Shown here piece by piece: positions 14,001 through 28,400 of a stretch of DNA of 64,000 bases. The position numbers were made by a program, and so were the translations under genes. The notes under the pieces are model-generated. The model was not told the origin of the DNA and did not search any database. It saw only the letters and a list, made by a program, of their open reading frames with translations. The stretch is from Trochalopteron elliotii (lineage: Eukaryota; Chordata; Aves; Passeriformes; Leiothrichidae). Within the stretch, counting starts at the first letter, position 1. Every line of letters starts with the position of its first letter. The DNA is taken from positions 865,668-929,667 of the forward strand of contig JANPWX010000098.1 in assembly GCA_024734555.1 (NCBI GenBank). The letters are read 5' to 3'.

Positions 14001-17000
14001 CTGGGACAGAAAAGACTGATCAGCAGCGTGGAGCAGCCTTCAGGTTCTCCAGTCTTTCTGAGCTTTGGTGCATTCAGGATTCACAGAGTCAGGTGGAGCT
14101 GCAAGGGGCAGTACTGCTCTGCTAGCCCTGGCTGTCCCTTCCTCTCTTTCCCTGGGGCTCTACCAGTGGCTCTGTGGCCTGATCCAACCACAAATTCATC
14201 TCACAGGCAGATACAATTTATCTACAACACCTCAAATCCTAAAGCTGACACAAGGTGGAGGTTGGAAGGCGTAGCTGGAAGGGAAGAGGAAGGTTGCCAG
14301 CAGCTTGTTCTGTTACTAATGCAACCAAGACATCTCAGCTGCAGCATGACATGTCCCTCAATGGAGGGGCTTGTTCTGGAGCTGCACAACTGAGGGCAGG
14401 CTGGCTGCAACCACCTGGCTGACAGCCAGCTTTCTCATCTCTGCAGGACATTTCCTCATGCAGGGACAAATCCTTGGGGCCTCAGCATGCAGCCTATTCT
14501 CCAGAATGACATGCCAGGCCCCTTTTCATATGGTGCTTATCAACCACAGCAGAAGTATACCATGGTTTTCCAGACTAGCTTTTCCCAGCTAGTTGCCGGC
14601 TGAGATAAATGGAGAAGTTCATCAAATTGCATCCATACAGTAATTTCAAAAGTGGAGGAGGGAGGAGAGATAGGAAAAAAAACCTGAACCAAAACTGCAG
14701 TCATCAGGTTTTCTCATAAGTCTGATAGATCAAGATGAAGGAAAAAAAGAATTTGCTTCTCTCACAGCTCTGGGAATTGCAGTGAGACTTGACCAATTTC
14801 TTTTTAGGCACCGCAGGATACCATTCAGCATTTGACAGGATCTCAGAACCACTTCTGTGCTGCTCTGCTATGGATTTGTTTCAGCTCTGACTGTGAAGCT
14901 TGTTCTTTCAAGTGCCTCTGTTCCACATCCCCTTGTCAGAGTCCAGAAAATCAACAATATGCAGCCACATCTGAAGGCTGCCACACCAGGCATGGCCAAA
15001 TATGTTATGAATGAGATTTTAATTCTTGCCTTGGTGAGTTGAAGTTTGACTGAGTGTTGTTTACATAGGTTGTGATGTTCTAATTCAAGACAGAGATTGT
15101 TAACTTTTGAGTGTGCCACTGAAGTTTTAAAGCAGCAACTTTCCAGACACACGCTCACACATAAAATTGAGGTGAGGCTGAAACTGAGAATGCAAAACAG
15201 CAACTTAAACCCCAGGGTAATAAGTGAAAGAAAGTTCCAAGTCTGTGATAAATGTAAGAAAGCCAAACATGTTAAGATACAGTTTTGGTCTTCCAGAAAC
15301 CTTACCATGGTAATAAAAGATGAAGTGCTAGAAGGATTAAAAGTAAAATGTTAATGGACTTTAATAAGCAACTTACTGAGACTATAAATACTAAATTAGT
15401 TTAATCATTAACAGTATACATTAGCATGTTCTCAGGGAAAGTTTATATTTAATATTTTTGAAGCATTTTTTGATTTTTTTTTGTTTTATTCTGATCTTTG
15501 CAATGCTTGCAGTATTGAGCAAAGTATTACCTACCTCAGTAAAAGCCACTAGGTGGCAAAATGCAAGAGGTTAAGGCCAATAGTATTTTTTGGGTAACAT
15601 TTGGTAAAACAGTTTTAAATTGTAGAGTGAACTTTTTTGTACAGTTTCAGTACCTATGAATGCAAAATGAGAAAACATGCACAACAGAGACTGAAATGAG
15701 GCCTGGCAAATAAAGAGAGCCTCTTGCTGTTCTACCTGGTATCTTGGACAACCCATCCATTAAGAAAGGCTAACTCTAATCATACAGATTTATATTTTTG
15801 GATTATTATATGAGATCAATGGTGTAGAGATGAGTTATGTTGTCCAGAGCCTCCTTTTGTTTTTCAGTGTGTTGGGGTGTTCCAAGGGTAAATCACCAGG
15901 TCACCACTCTGGAGCCACAGGGCAGTCCCCAGACTAGTTTATTCTTGGAAGTAGAGGCTAAAAGAGTGGGCCCAGGAGCAAGTGATGTTGAGACACACAG
16001 CTACACTGTGAGATTAAATATGTCATGAGATGTGTTCTCCAGTTTGATGTCAAAGGAGTAAGATGTGGTATAAAGTAAGCAGATATAAGGCAAATCTCAT
16101 TGAAAAATCAAGAAATTATAAAAGAATGTAAAAGAATGTTCAAAACTAAAGTATATCAACTTGACTGTCTTCTTTTCCTTGAATGACCCTTGTTTTTTCC
16201 GTGCAGTTTTCAGATACACACCTTCCTGAAGCCTTTTCCTGCCTCCCACCTTTCAGTTTTCATTTTCTGTTGGAAAACTAGAACATAACCCTCCAGATAA
16301 GTTTCTGTCATTTTATTTTACTGACACTTTTCCTTCTTTTGTGTTCACTCAATACCCTTTTCACTGTATGAGTATGCTTCTGATGTCGCACTAAATCATG
16401 ACTGTCTGCCCTTCTGGGCAGCAGCTGTATCTTAATTTGTTAGTGGGTGACCACTTGTTGAGGCTTAGCTGGTACAAAACCCACTCTAAAGGCAGAATGG
16501 GTGATGCTTGAGTAAAATTGTATTAACGTTACACTTTGAGACACTGAACATTGGAACCACTGAAGTCTCCAAGGAAAGGTTTGAATATGAAGCAATTCAC
16601 CCAGGGTTTGCTTCCCTTTTTAAATAGCTTGCAATGCAAGTTACAGTGAGTGTCAGGTTCTGTGATATTAATTTATTTATTTCTAAGCAGATATATTCTG
16701 AGAGGCAGTTTCCTTCTGCAGATGGATGTCTTTGTGTTACCATTTCCTGTTTATTTTCCCATGTTTCATTTTCTTGTAAATCTGAAGTTTACAGTTCATG
16801 TTATGAGATCAGAACTGGTTATAATACTTAAACAGCATAGTGAGAATAGCTGAAAGTCAAAGTGCACTGACATTAGATCACCTTAGCAAATCCTTGATAC
16901 ACAATGAAAGCCCATCTCAAAGCAGTTCTCTTTTTATAAAATAATTATTCTTTTTAATCAGCTTCTCTGACTTATTTACTGAGGTACATGCAAGAATGAG

Positions 17001-19179
17001 GCCTTTACTTTTCCAACCAATCCTCTGTTTGCTATTTAAAAAAAAAATGCTAATTTAGTTTTTGAGAAGAGTGTAATGATTATATGGATAGTGAAATGTT
17101 ACATTCATATTATCTTAACATAGAAATATTTTCTTTGTAATGGATCTTAGGTTTTTTTGACGTACTTTAGATCTGCACAGGTATGTGCCTTTTCAGTTAA
17201 AAGTCAAAGGCACCTCAGAGCCTTTCATGGATGGTGGTAGAATTTTACCAGATTTTCGTGTTGTGCTTACTTATCAAGCCACCATAATTTTGCTAACTTG
17301 ATGTAAGAAAGATGAGTAAAGTCTGATTAGTTTGAAGACAGGAGATTTAGTGAAGCTGAATAGCTGTCTGAGGCAAAAAGAAATACTGCCAGGAAGTGAA
17401 TGATTGTTTGGAAATTGTTTTGAAATGTTCAACCAAAATTCATGTCATAGTTGCATTTATAATTTATTTAATATAGCAATAGAAAAAAAATTACATACAA
17501 TAATGAAAAAAGCAGCATGATTTATAGTTTAAGGGGGAAAAAGAATCACAATTTTACAGCAAAATAAGCAAAACAGATTCTAATAGGCATGTTAGATTAT
17601 CAAAATTGCCTGCTATGAGCAGCTTAGAATTCTAGCAAACACATATTTTTTACACAGTTTTTTGCACAGATTTTTAATGTAGAAGCCAAACTCTTTCAGT
17701 TCAGGAAAATATTTTGGAACTCATAATTTTCGGGTCATTGCATGATGTTCTAAGTCATAATCCCTTATGCCATTCCCTCCATAGTAGCTTCAGAGATAAA
17801 ATGACACTTGGTGCAATATTTGCTATGATGTGCCTTACTCACATGTGTTTATTAAGACATTACAAAGAACAGCCATAGCAACTACTGTACAATGCAGCAT
17901 ACACTGGTTACCATTTCTGAATCCACGTGAGAGCAGGAACAAGAATTACAAGTGTCTTCAGTACTGTACCATTCTTAATGCAGTTTCTCAGCTTGTTATG
18001 CTGTTCTTGTTTCTTTGTAAAGATAATTTTTAAGCAGCAATTCATACAACAAATTCTTAACTGGCAGGGTCCCTGAGCCCTGGGATTTCTGGCAGGAAGG
18101 CTGGTGACATTGCTTATGGCACCAAGCAATCCAGAACATATCCAAGATAATGTATAAAAAGAATACTGAGAGGGTTCTTGGAAACTTGTTTCTATTTACT
18201 CTTCCTCTTGTCTTTGTCTGCCATCAAGCTTTTGTCATTTAATGTATGGAATGATAGGGCTAGCTTGTGTGCTCCAAATTAGACCATTTAATTACTTTAT
18301 GAAGTTCCCAGCCTATGGGTAGCTGCAGATTAGAAAAAAAAAAAAGTTTAGCCAATAGTTTGTGAATTTGAAAAAGGCAGCATTTGAATGAAATTGATGA
18401 TTAATCTAGGCAAGTGGTACAGAGATTATTTTTGAGGTAATACTACATTTGGCATAAAAAATTTCAGTATTTGCTTGTACCAAGTATATAACATCTTCCA
18501 AGCAGTGGAGTTCTGCCACACCTTCTCTTTTGGTTTTGCACACTGTGCCAGGCAAGCATAAGGAGCCCATAAGCTTTTCAGCACACAATATTGCTGCGAA
18601 CAATGACTCCTTTTATAAAGTCGCCTTTTGTTTGAGGTAGATAGAAACAAAGCCAATTGCAAGGTAATTATAACCTGAAAGGAAGTCATGCTGGATTGTG
18701 ATTCTAGGATATTAAATGACTGTGACAAGGTTGGAAGTAGGTGTGCTGGCAAAGGAGCCCCAGGAATTCCCTTGAGGTTTCCTGGAATTCATGGAGAGGT
18801 TAATTGTTATCATGATGTATTCTCCTGCTACGTGAAATACCAGCACCACCAGCCCTCTGTTTCCCTACAGGCAGAAGATGAGTCCAAAGTAGTCTGGGGA
18901 CCCACAGCTGGCAGATACGGCACCGGAGTTTTCTGGTTTGGCTGGGTAAAGAATTCAGGTCCGCATACTTTCTGTGTGTTCTGGGAGGTCCAGCAATCAT
19001 GGAGTGACTCAGAGTTTCTGAATTAGCTAATTCAGAAGAGTTTATGTTCATACACTTAAGTGTGTAGGTTCATCATGCATTTTTGGCACTGAGTTTTATT
19101 TTCTCAGGAAACAGAAGTGCATCAGCAGCAAGTCTGCTGGTTTGTGTATCGTATTTACATAACTGGAGGTTCACATTTA
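8067..19179. other. Non-coding DNA, probable CHRM3 upstream intron (part 3)
   Basis: No gene, RNA or clear transposon recognised across about 11 kb. A GC-richer patch lies at about 14028-14610 (one 60-base line reaches 38 G+C) with overlapping open frames on both strands. A CTCF-like motif lies at 15546-15558. The 124-residue + frame at 8696-9070 and the 146-residue minus frame at 14868-15308 show no motif I recognise and have a length expected by chance in sequence this long. Confidence 0.5.
15546..15558 (+). promoter_or_regulatory. CTCF-like motif, forward orientation
   Basis: CCACTAGGTGGCA fits the CTCF core consensus CCASYAGRKGGCR at all 13 positions. A near-match in the opposite orientation lies at 46430-46442. 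Motif match alone does not show occupancy. Confidence 0.4.
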
Positions 19180-19412
19180 GGACAAGAGGACACAGGCTTT
19201 AGCTATGCCAGGGAAAGTTTAGATTGGACATAAGTTCTTCACAGCAAGGGTGATTGGGCATTGGAATGGACTGCCCAGGGAGGTGGTGGAGGTGTTTAAG
19301 AAAAGACTGGACATGGCACTGAGTGCTAGTTGACAAGATAGTGTTTGGTCATAGGCTGGACTTGGATGATTTCAAAGGTGTTTTCCAACCTAGTTGATTC
19401 TGTGATTTCTGT
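19180..19412 (+). mobile_element. CR1 LINE 3'-end fragment, sense
   Basis: Sense CR1 3' region in the usual order: a GCCAGGGAAAGTTTAGATTG block, AAGTTCTTCACAGCAAGGGT, GATTGGGCATTGGAATGGAC, TGCCCAGGGAGGTGGTGGAG, GTTTAAGAAAAGACTGGACA, the CTAGTTGACAAGATAGTGTT block, then GGACTTGGATGATTTC and TTGATTCTGTGATTTCTG as the tail. This is the best preserved CR1 piece in the window. A block of about 16 bases seen in many CR1 copies between GTGGTGGAG and GTGTTTAAGA seems to be missing. Confidence 0.95.
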
Positions 19413-22400
19413 TATCCTGAAATGACTGCCATGAATTCATAGGATTGGATTACATTAAACAGTAGGTAACGATCAAGGGTAAGGAAAAGAAAGGAGTAAA
19501 CTTGAATAAATAGGAATGACATAAATGAGCTAAATTGGAAAAGCAGCAAGAAATAGTGTGCCTTGGGAAAATTATCAAAATGATCTATGGAGAGTGATAT
19601 TGTTGAAGAGCTACTGTAATTATGTAAAGTAGTCAGCAAATCCAGGGAGCTGTCACATGTTTTATCAAACTGTCTAATTTGCTCTCTCATTTCTAACATG
19701 TTCATTCTACATGGTCCATACAGGCATGCAGTAATGCATGTTTTCTTCATATCATAAAGATTTTTTCCTTTGCATTTAGACCAACCATTATAATCCATCT
19801 TCTTTGTTGTCAAAAGACTGCTAATAATTGAGAAATAATTAAAAGCTTGCACGAGAAACATTCATCCTTCATTTTCTGAAAAGATTAAATTCCTATTAGA
19901 GGATTTCACTCTCTTTTTGATTAGAGCTGCCTGTCCCAGCAAGGGCTTGTGAAATAATTTCAGTATGATCAACACTCAACTTTCAGCCAAATGTCAGACT
20001 GAGAATCATTTGAATGCTATTACTCTATCAGTAATCAGTAATCTGAGCACTGGTTTCTCTCAGGCTCTTTCCGTGATCTTCACTACTTATTTATTTATTT
20101 GTTTGCTGTCAACTAAGTTTTTTATTAAGTTTACAATAAATCAAAATCACAGTGTATGACTGTCTTTTGTCTAGCAAGGGCAGAATATGTACTGAGACTA
20201 GCACTATATAGAAAATACAGTGTATAATTGTAAATACACTTTTCTATGTACAAATCAGGAAAGAATCCTTAATGAAAGAATTCCTCAAAACAACTCAGAC
20301 TTTTGGTCTGTAAAGAGCTTTTAAAAGCTTTAAAATCAGAATTATGTGCTTAACTCCATATTAAAAGGTCTGTTACTAGTGCTCCAGTATCAAAAGCTCT
20401 GCAAAAATAGGAAGTGTCAAAACTGAGGTGACTTGTGCATGTTGATATGTAGCCTTGATGCTTGACAACCTCACTGCAAAGAGCAGCTTGAGGAAAGATG
20501 ACAAAAATAATTCCTTTGAACTGTTAAAGCCTTTCTTACCTCTGCTGCTCTCAGTCCCTCTTTCCTCCCGCAGCCCCATCATCCACCGTGCCCTCTCCGC
20601 ACTGCTTCTTGTTCTGCTTTAATTTTTCAATTTGTTTTGAAAGACAACAAAAATTTCCTGTCAAGGTAATCTTCCAAGAGCTGGAGAGGGACAGCCAGCT
20701 CTGGCTGGCCGAGCTCTTGCAATCTGTCATGCAGTCTGCCAGGGTCATCCTGTAGCACACCCACTTCCAAACTTCAGGATCGTGCCGTTTTCCTACACAC
20801 TGCTCCAGCTAAGCAGAGAAAGAAGCTCTCTTCCTTCATGTGCTCCTCCTCCTTTGTCCTGTTAAGAAGGACAATTCAGAAAATAAACATTACTTTTTAC
20901 AGGAGCTTTGCAACATTTGCATGTGAACCACATAATCTAAGCATTGAAGCAAAACTAGCACTGTGTGGATACAATTTGTGCAGAAGCAAAATCTGGCTGC
21001 TATTTAGGTATTTCAAAAGCAGCTGAGCTCTGCCCAAACTCCAATTTATTCTGAGTGTGCTGACCATGAAAACCTGGCAACATAGTTAAAACTCAGATCA
21101 ATGCATCAGAGATAGCAGATAATAATCTGTTTCTAGAGTCACCAGATAGATCCCACAATATCCCAGATCTGGGTTTCATCTGCTATGGTCAGATAGTGCA
21201 GTGCTTCCAGGGTGCTCAAAAACTTCCCAATCCCTTAGGCAGGAGGCTCTTAGGAAAAGGAGAGCAGAAAAAGAAGCAAGGCAGCAGCAGTGGACAAGTG
21301 GTGCCTGCAGATCCGTCAGCTGATCTCCTGAGTCATTCCAAAGAAAATATTTACATGTCTAACCTACAAATTTGAATTCTTAAGAGGCAGGAATCTCTAC
21401 ATCATAGTAAAATACTTCAGAGTCATCCAAAAGGGTGATTTTGGATGTCTTTGAAGCACAGAACCCATATTTGCACTAGAAAGTGAAAGTCTCTTGCTTC
21501 CAGGACCAGTGTTGATACTGAACACTCCAGTGACATTTCCAGAAGAGACAAGAATTGTGTGTCATGCCAGGACACTTCTTTGGTAACTTAAGGCCATTAA
21601 TATATATCAACACAGCTTTTATGTATATTGTAATGTCTCTTTTTGTGACCAGAAGCTCTGTTGCTTAGGGTTTGGAAAATGAAATTAGTATTCTCTGTGT
21701 GGCAGACTCTTTGTGTGTAGCTTTTGCATTTAATAAAAGGAAATTATATAAAAGTCTGGGCTGTCATTCTCAATTTTGTACATGACTGTTATGAAAATAA
21801 GGAAAAAACCCACCAGTTTTTCTGTTGTGTTTCCAAGGAGAATTCATAGCTAAAAGGAAAAAGAATACTTATTCCTGGAATAAGCCAGTGCAAATAACCA
21901 TAAGACCTTTCTTTATTTGAACAACACTCCACCAAGTTTCTTTACAAACGCCAATTACAGTTGCTATATCCAATCTTGTTTGCTCTGCCAGCCTGTAGTA
22001 ATAGCTGTCACAGTTTATGTTATGAATACTACACTATGACAGGGTCTGTATATCCACAAAAATATCCAGCACACGCTGCCTAGTTCTCTTTGCAGACAGA
22101 AAAGGGAAATGTTAATGCCAGTCAGTTCTTCTGTATCACCAGGGCTGGGAGTGGATAGTTTTGGAAATGAAAAGAAGGTGCACAGTCCAGGTCCTTATTC
22201 CTGTTTGTTGTCTGTAGTCAGCAGTCATGTGCTTGTTTTGTGTTACTCCATGATGATTGGATGACTTCGTAAAATTAGAAAAGGAATGCTGTATTGTTTC
22301 AAAATACATGTCTTGGAAAATGTTTGCATAAGTATATGACAAATATATATTCACCTCCAAATGGAGCTTTAAATTTTTGTCTTCCCAGGGCATTTGATAT

Positions 22401-25400
22401 AACTGTGCAAGAGAAGAAGGAAGAAAAGAGTGCATGCAGAAGGCAGTAGGTTTCATGAGTGTCCTTCCTTCCAAATAAGTTAAATGAAAACTGCACAATC
22501 AAATACATAGGAATTAGGAGTATGACTCCTAGTCTGGAAAGCAAATTTTAACATAATGTCTGGCAGGGGACAGTTTAGGATGTGGTTAGAGGGGTGGAGC
22601 TGTAGGCAGAAGTTGTACCTTAGTAAATTACTGATGAATAATTCTGATAAGGAAACAAATCTAATTATTGGTTTGTGATGGCAACTGTAAAATATAGGTT
22701 TTGTTTGATGATGCAAACAAGGCTTGACATTGATGAAAATTAATTTAGACTGGAAGGAGCAATGTTTTGAAAATTCTAATTAAATCAGAGCTGGTTTAAG
22801 TTGCAGTATTTGTAGGGGAGATACAAACATGTCTTACCAACATGAACATCAAACCAGGTGATGTTAAAATGGATTACAGTCTTTAGCCCATCTTCCAAAG
22901 TCACAGAGAAGAGGATATATGAACTGTATGTATACTCAAATGTCCTAAGTTGTGATTATTTATGCTTATCTTGGGATTTCAAGGACTGATCATAGGAGAA
23001 TAGTTATTCTTCAGCTCCCAGCACCCATCTTCCAAATTACCCCTAAGCAGAGCAGAAAATTAATGGCAACTCCTTTTTCTTTTGAAAATGACATATTTGC
23101 AGAGTCCTGTGGGAATAAAATACCCTGAATAACTTTTAATTTCCTCTAGTCTTTGCTATCTTTTATGGGACAAATCAAGGAAAGGAAAGATTAATGGGAC
23201 TAGATTTTATTTTAGGTCACATCAACTTAAGCTTGGAGTGACTACTGACTTCCTAATAAGATTGCTCTAAATTCACAGTGATACAAATCAGAAAAAAAAA
23301 TTGATTCATAATATAGCATGTCCTAATTTTTTTTTTTAATATCCTAGAGCTTGTCTTGGCACTACCTTGAAATTTACAATGCAATTCAGAGCAATTAATG
23401 TGAATGTTAAAATAACAGCTTCTTGCCTTGAAGGTGATTTAATCTCAGTTTAGAAATTAATTATTTTTCATTTAGTTTTGTACTGTTACTTTGTTTTTAG
23501 AGTCACCATTTCAGCCCATGTTATTTCAATTTCAGCAGCCAGGTACTGAGCAATACTGCTTATCAGACTTCACTTCACAGCAAACTAAGCAGACGTTTTG
23601 TCAGCCTGATTCCTAAATTCCTCTAAAAGCAGTCAATCAGTTCAACAGATAGTAGTAAAAAACAGAAAATATTTGAAACATTTTGGTGGGGTTTTCCCAT
23701 CAGGCACAACTTAAATTGGAAACACTTTATTCATTACATGCTTATAGGTGGTATATAGAAAACTTCATTTTTTCCATATGAGAACAGACTGGTTTATTCT
23801 TTTAATGAAAAATGTCTTTGTGTCATGAGTAAGAACTGGTTATTTTGATTGTGGCAGTTAAAGTTAAGTGATGTTTTAGATGAGCTGGTGTATTATAAGA
23901 TCAGTTCGTGTTTGCAAGGTAAAATTTGACATTTAATAATACTAAAAGAACTTCTGGATTATTTACCACTTGCTGCTAATAACCAGATGAAAAATAATAA
24001 TGGAAGAGCTGTTAGAATAAAATGTGGACTTCCTATTTCTGAGTTGTGGCAAGACTTACATGTAGTCAAAGTTAATAGTTATAATCATGGGAAAGGAAGC
24101 CAGAACATAAGCATTTTAAAAGTTTGTTAGAAAACTGTGTTTTCTTCATGTTCTGTTGCTTCTGTAGAGGCATGGGAATCTCCAGGGAAGAAGGGGGAGG
24201 GAGGATGTGGGCAGCAAGAGATGAAATATTTGTTTCTCAGGAAGTTAAACTGATTAATCAGTTTTAATCACAACACAGAAGACTTGTCATTCCACATCTG
24301 AAAACTGAACTCAGAAATGTGTAACTATGCCTTTATCTTCATTTGAGACAAAAGCAGAGATGACAGGTTTTACCACCTTCCACATGTTAGAGAAGCACCA
24401 TGAAGATTCAGGAAGCTTTTTTCCTTTGGCTGGAAGCATTAGATCAGTTGTACACTGAAGGCACCACTGTGCCTGGAGTTATTGCAGACACAGTCATAGG
24501 GCGAGCCATCACTGCAGGGAGCTACTATAGAAACAGAGAACAAAGGAATGGTCTCTCACTACGACCCAGTTTGCTGTCAGCCTAATATAACAGCACCATC
24601 ACTCACAACTGTTCCTAGGGTTTCTGAGATTTTCATTGCGCAATTTTGCCTATATTTTTATGTAAATAAAGAATATCCTACAGAGAAACTCAAGACTAGT
24701 CAAATGAGGCTGTGACGTTCCAAGCAAGCCTGGCTGAATATGCCAGCCTTCACACTTCAGAGGAAACTCTAACTCCATTTTCAAGAAACAAAATTCAGAA
24801 CTTGTGGACTTACTCATGTTGTAATTTAAATGAATTTAAAATTATAATTCATTGTAATTGTAATTTTAATTATAATTAAAATTTTCAATTAATTTTAACT
24901 ATCACAGTTCTGTTTTTCCTATTTTATTTATAAATTTCCATTTGCCTTTCATTGGTGTGTGAAAAAATACCTGATAGCTGAGCAGACTTGGTGATTTTTT
25001 TGATTTTTTTTTAAATTTATTTCATCTTTGACAAAGTGATAATTATATGAATATCTTTGAATATCTTTGGAAAATATAATAAATGAAAAACGGTGCTTTT
25101 ATCATCCCATGTATGTAACAGCCCTACTACAGATGTTATACTCTTATCTGGATGCTTTTATCTTAGAAACTTAATATGCTTCACAAACATACATAAGCTG
25201 CTTAAATAGTGTACAAGATGAAAGCATGTTATAGAGGTAAAATCTATTACTGTAATCAGTACTGTTTTGGTACTCTTTTGGTATTCATGTAGAGAAACTG
25301 CATTTTTCTTAACACAAATTTGGGTACTAAATTAATTGAAGCATTCATTTAGGATTAAATAAAGCTCTGTTGAGAAGACTAATGCAGCTTTAGGAAAAAA

Positions 25401-28400
25401 TTTAAGTCAAAGTTTTATTGGGACGTAGCTGCTGCATAAACCTTTTTGCATGAGCACGTTTTCCACTTTGAAAACATAGCATAAAGAGCTTGAGTTTTGA
25501 AATTGATTTTGAAATTGAAGGGGGTTTAAAATTAAAATTGTATGTCTCTATTTCTGTTTTTAGTTTGTGTTTTAAAGTCAAGAAGTGGAGAAATTCCTGA
25601 GGTGTGGAAAATCATTGTATATACAAAAACTCTATGGTGCATTTTTTGCAAGGACAACTTACATGTATGGTGTACAGCATTTTTAATACCTGAAGTGTTG
25701 TTAAAATTTTCTTATACGGTTATATTTTACAATTAGATTTACTGTATTGGGACCTGCTTTGAGACTTAAGGAATATAATTTGGCTGCTATCCATTTCCAC
25801 TTTTTCCGAAAAAATATATTCTGGGTCTCCTGGAGGTCTGTTGTTCCTTATTGCTTCAGGCTCTGCAGCCTCCTAAGGAGGCAGTATGCTGGAAGGGCAC
25901 CACAGGCATTGGGTTTCCTTAAACTGAGACACTCACCTCCCCAGCTCTGCTCTCCACAGGTCATGAATTAATCTCTTTCTTGCTGCCTGTGGTGTTTTAG
26001 ATGTATCTACAAGTCTCCATCCTTTCCTCCTTGACTTATCCTCAATATAGATTTAAAGGTGGATTGATGCAGAAGTGTCTTCCCTCCTTATCTTCTCAAA
26101 TGCCTTCCACTTCTCAATAGCCCTCAGTGCAGGGGGATACCCACCTCCACACTGCCTGTGGGAGCAGTCCCTGGGAAGTCCCCCGTATGGTGCTCATGTT
26201 AGCTATTTGCAAAAGTAGGGGAAAGTTTAAGCTAGCCCATACCTTGTGGTCGAGTCTCAGCTTTGTTTAACATTAATATAGGCTCAAATCTATAGGAAAA
26301 ACCCCTGGGTCCCTGCTGAGGTGAAATTAGCTTGAAGGAGAAAGGGCAGAGAAATCTTGCACAACACATCAAAACTGAACTCTTTCTGGCTCTCATCCCC
26401 AGCAGCACTCTCCTCATAAATTTATTTTGCTTACAAAAATGAAAAGTCTTCAGCCCAATTTTGAATATAGATCTTAGTACAATGTACAGAACTGAGCACC
26501 TTGAATATATTTATTAACCAAATAAATCATGTTTTATTAGGACTAGAGTATTTTCTCATTTTTCTTGCTTTCACTCACAAACCTCTCTCTCGATCTTTCT
26601 TATATTTCTTCTCTTCCTGAAAAACCTGTCAGAGACTGATAAAACATACGTCTATTGATATTTTAGACTTTTCATTTCGTTCTGTCATGGAATCAACTAA
26701 TTCCTCACCTCCTGTGCTCTTGGCAACTTTTGTGTATAAGATGCCAGTGACACCCCAAAGAGGCACCTCTGTTATGTTGTTAGTGCTCTGATATTGTACA
26801 TTTATATTATAGATTTATATATGCCCAAGTCAATATGACTCAGTGCAGGACAGGGTGTGTGAGACTGGCTGGATACTTTGTAAATAGCCAGAATTTCTGC
26901 AGCTCATTAAAGAGACATCTCTTTTCTTTAATTTTTGTTGCTGTTTGGTAGTCACAATGTAGAGCTAGGTCTGAATACGAGGCTGATTGCTGCTTTATCA
27001 ACCCCACTGACAGACCAAAAATTGCCATTTGCTCTGTGCAGTGTGGTAAAATCTGTGTAGGTGCCACATCCATTTGAAAGGTAATTGAGTATCTGTTGGA
27101 CACATGAATTTATCTTATTCTGGGGTGTTGTGGGCTTCTAAAATGCAGCATCCAGCCTTGGCTCACAGTAGCAGACTAGACATAGGGAGAGCAGTCAGTC
27201 CTGAGGAAAAAGCAGACAGCTTTCTTCAAGTGCTTTTAGCTGATGATCAGGCCTGACTTTCCCACACTCTACATGGTTTGTTGAGTGGAGAGGACTGCAG
27301 AAAAAAATGGGAGACAATTGTTCATGAATGTCCAAAGCTATAACAGTCATGCAGTATGTTCACATGAGATGGTGAGATGCAGTGAAATAGACCGTCCAGA
27401 TCAGGTTGTGAGCTGTTTCCTAATTATTTCATATCCTGAAGGGCTCTTCTTGCCTTGCTGAAACCTTCCTGAGACAAGTCACACATTTAAAATCTTCTAA
27501 TGACTGTTTCAGCAAAAAGTAGTATTTTACAGTAAGTATTTTACCCTTTGTAATCCATGAAACTCGATGTTATATGCAGCAAAGTCACAGGAAAGAGAGC
27601 CAATCCTGATGTGAGGGATCACTGGTTTCCAACTTTACTTTCAAAAAATCCAGTAAAGTGCTGACCATACTTTTGGAAATGTTGCAGATCCAAATCATAT
27701 GGATTGCATGTGAACTCCCATATAATCAGCCACCGTCCTTAGCTAGAGGTCAGTCAGTGTTCACAGCAGGTTTACATCACATTTCATCTCCTGGTAAATC
27801 TCTGGAAATAAATGTCATCTAGTCAGGCTACTCATCATCTACTCCAGGTTAGGCTACTATATGACAATTTCAATTGAGATCTTAAAAGTAATTGACTACC
27901 ATTTTTTTACTTTTGCCATTTAAAAAAATATGGACGTAACTAATCTGCACACAGTTTAACACCCTACAGTGTTGGTAGCAAACAAACTACACTCTCTTTC
28001 TTTGCTTCACAAATAAGTAGAAAATATTATTGAAATAGTTGCTTTAACAGAGAGGATTACAAATGTAACGTCATTGGACATTTTGTGACTATTCTACTGT
28101 TCTCAGCCATTATTATTTGCAGCAGGGTCTTTCAGTTTTTATTTTTCTTCTGTTTGGGAATAGCTTGTTCTTGTAAATTGATCCCTGCAGGGAATTTTTT
28201 TTTCCTTTTTAAAGGATATTTCCAATTAGGCCAGCAGTCTGTTTATATGCTGGCATAAAAGAAGCGCGCCACTTTCAGTAGAATGAATAATTTTTTAGCT
28301 TGTGAAGACAATGTGTTAAGGATGCTTAAGATCAAAGTTTTTAACAAAACTAACAAGAAAGCTTGTCACAAATGAAAAAAAATCTTTCTGCAATGAAGAA

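Noticed and set aside
14868..15308. 146-residue minus-strand open frame
   Set aside because: No recognisable motif, an overlapping + strand frame, and no splice or promoter support. A rough estimate from base composition gives about one frame of this length by chance in a 64 kb six-frame scan.
15865..16025. Possible LTR-like segment starting TGTTGGGGTGTTCC
   Set aside because: No matching second LTR, no primer-binding site, no target duplication and no internal retroviral sequence seen, so not called.
19412..19861. 149-residue minus-strand open frame
   Set aside because: It begins at a CR1 edge, has low-complexity F/S/L content and no recognisable domain; its length is close to chance expectation.
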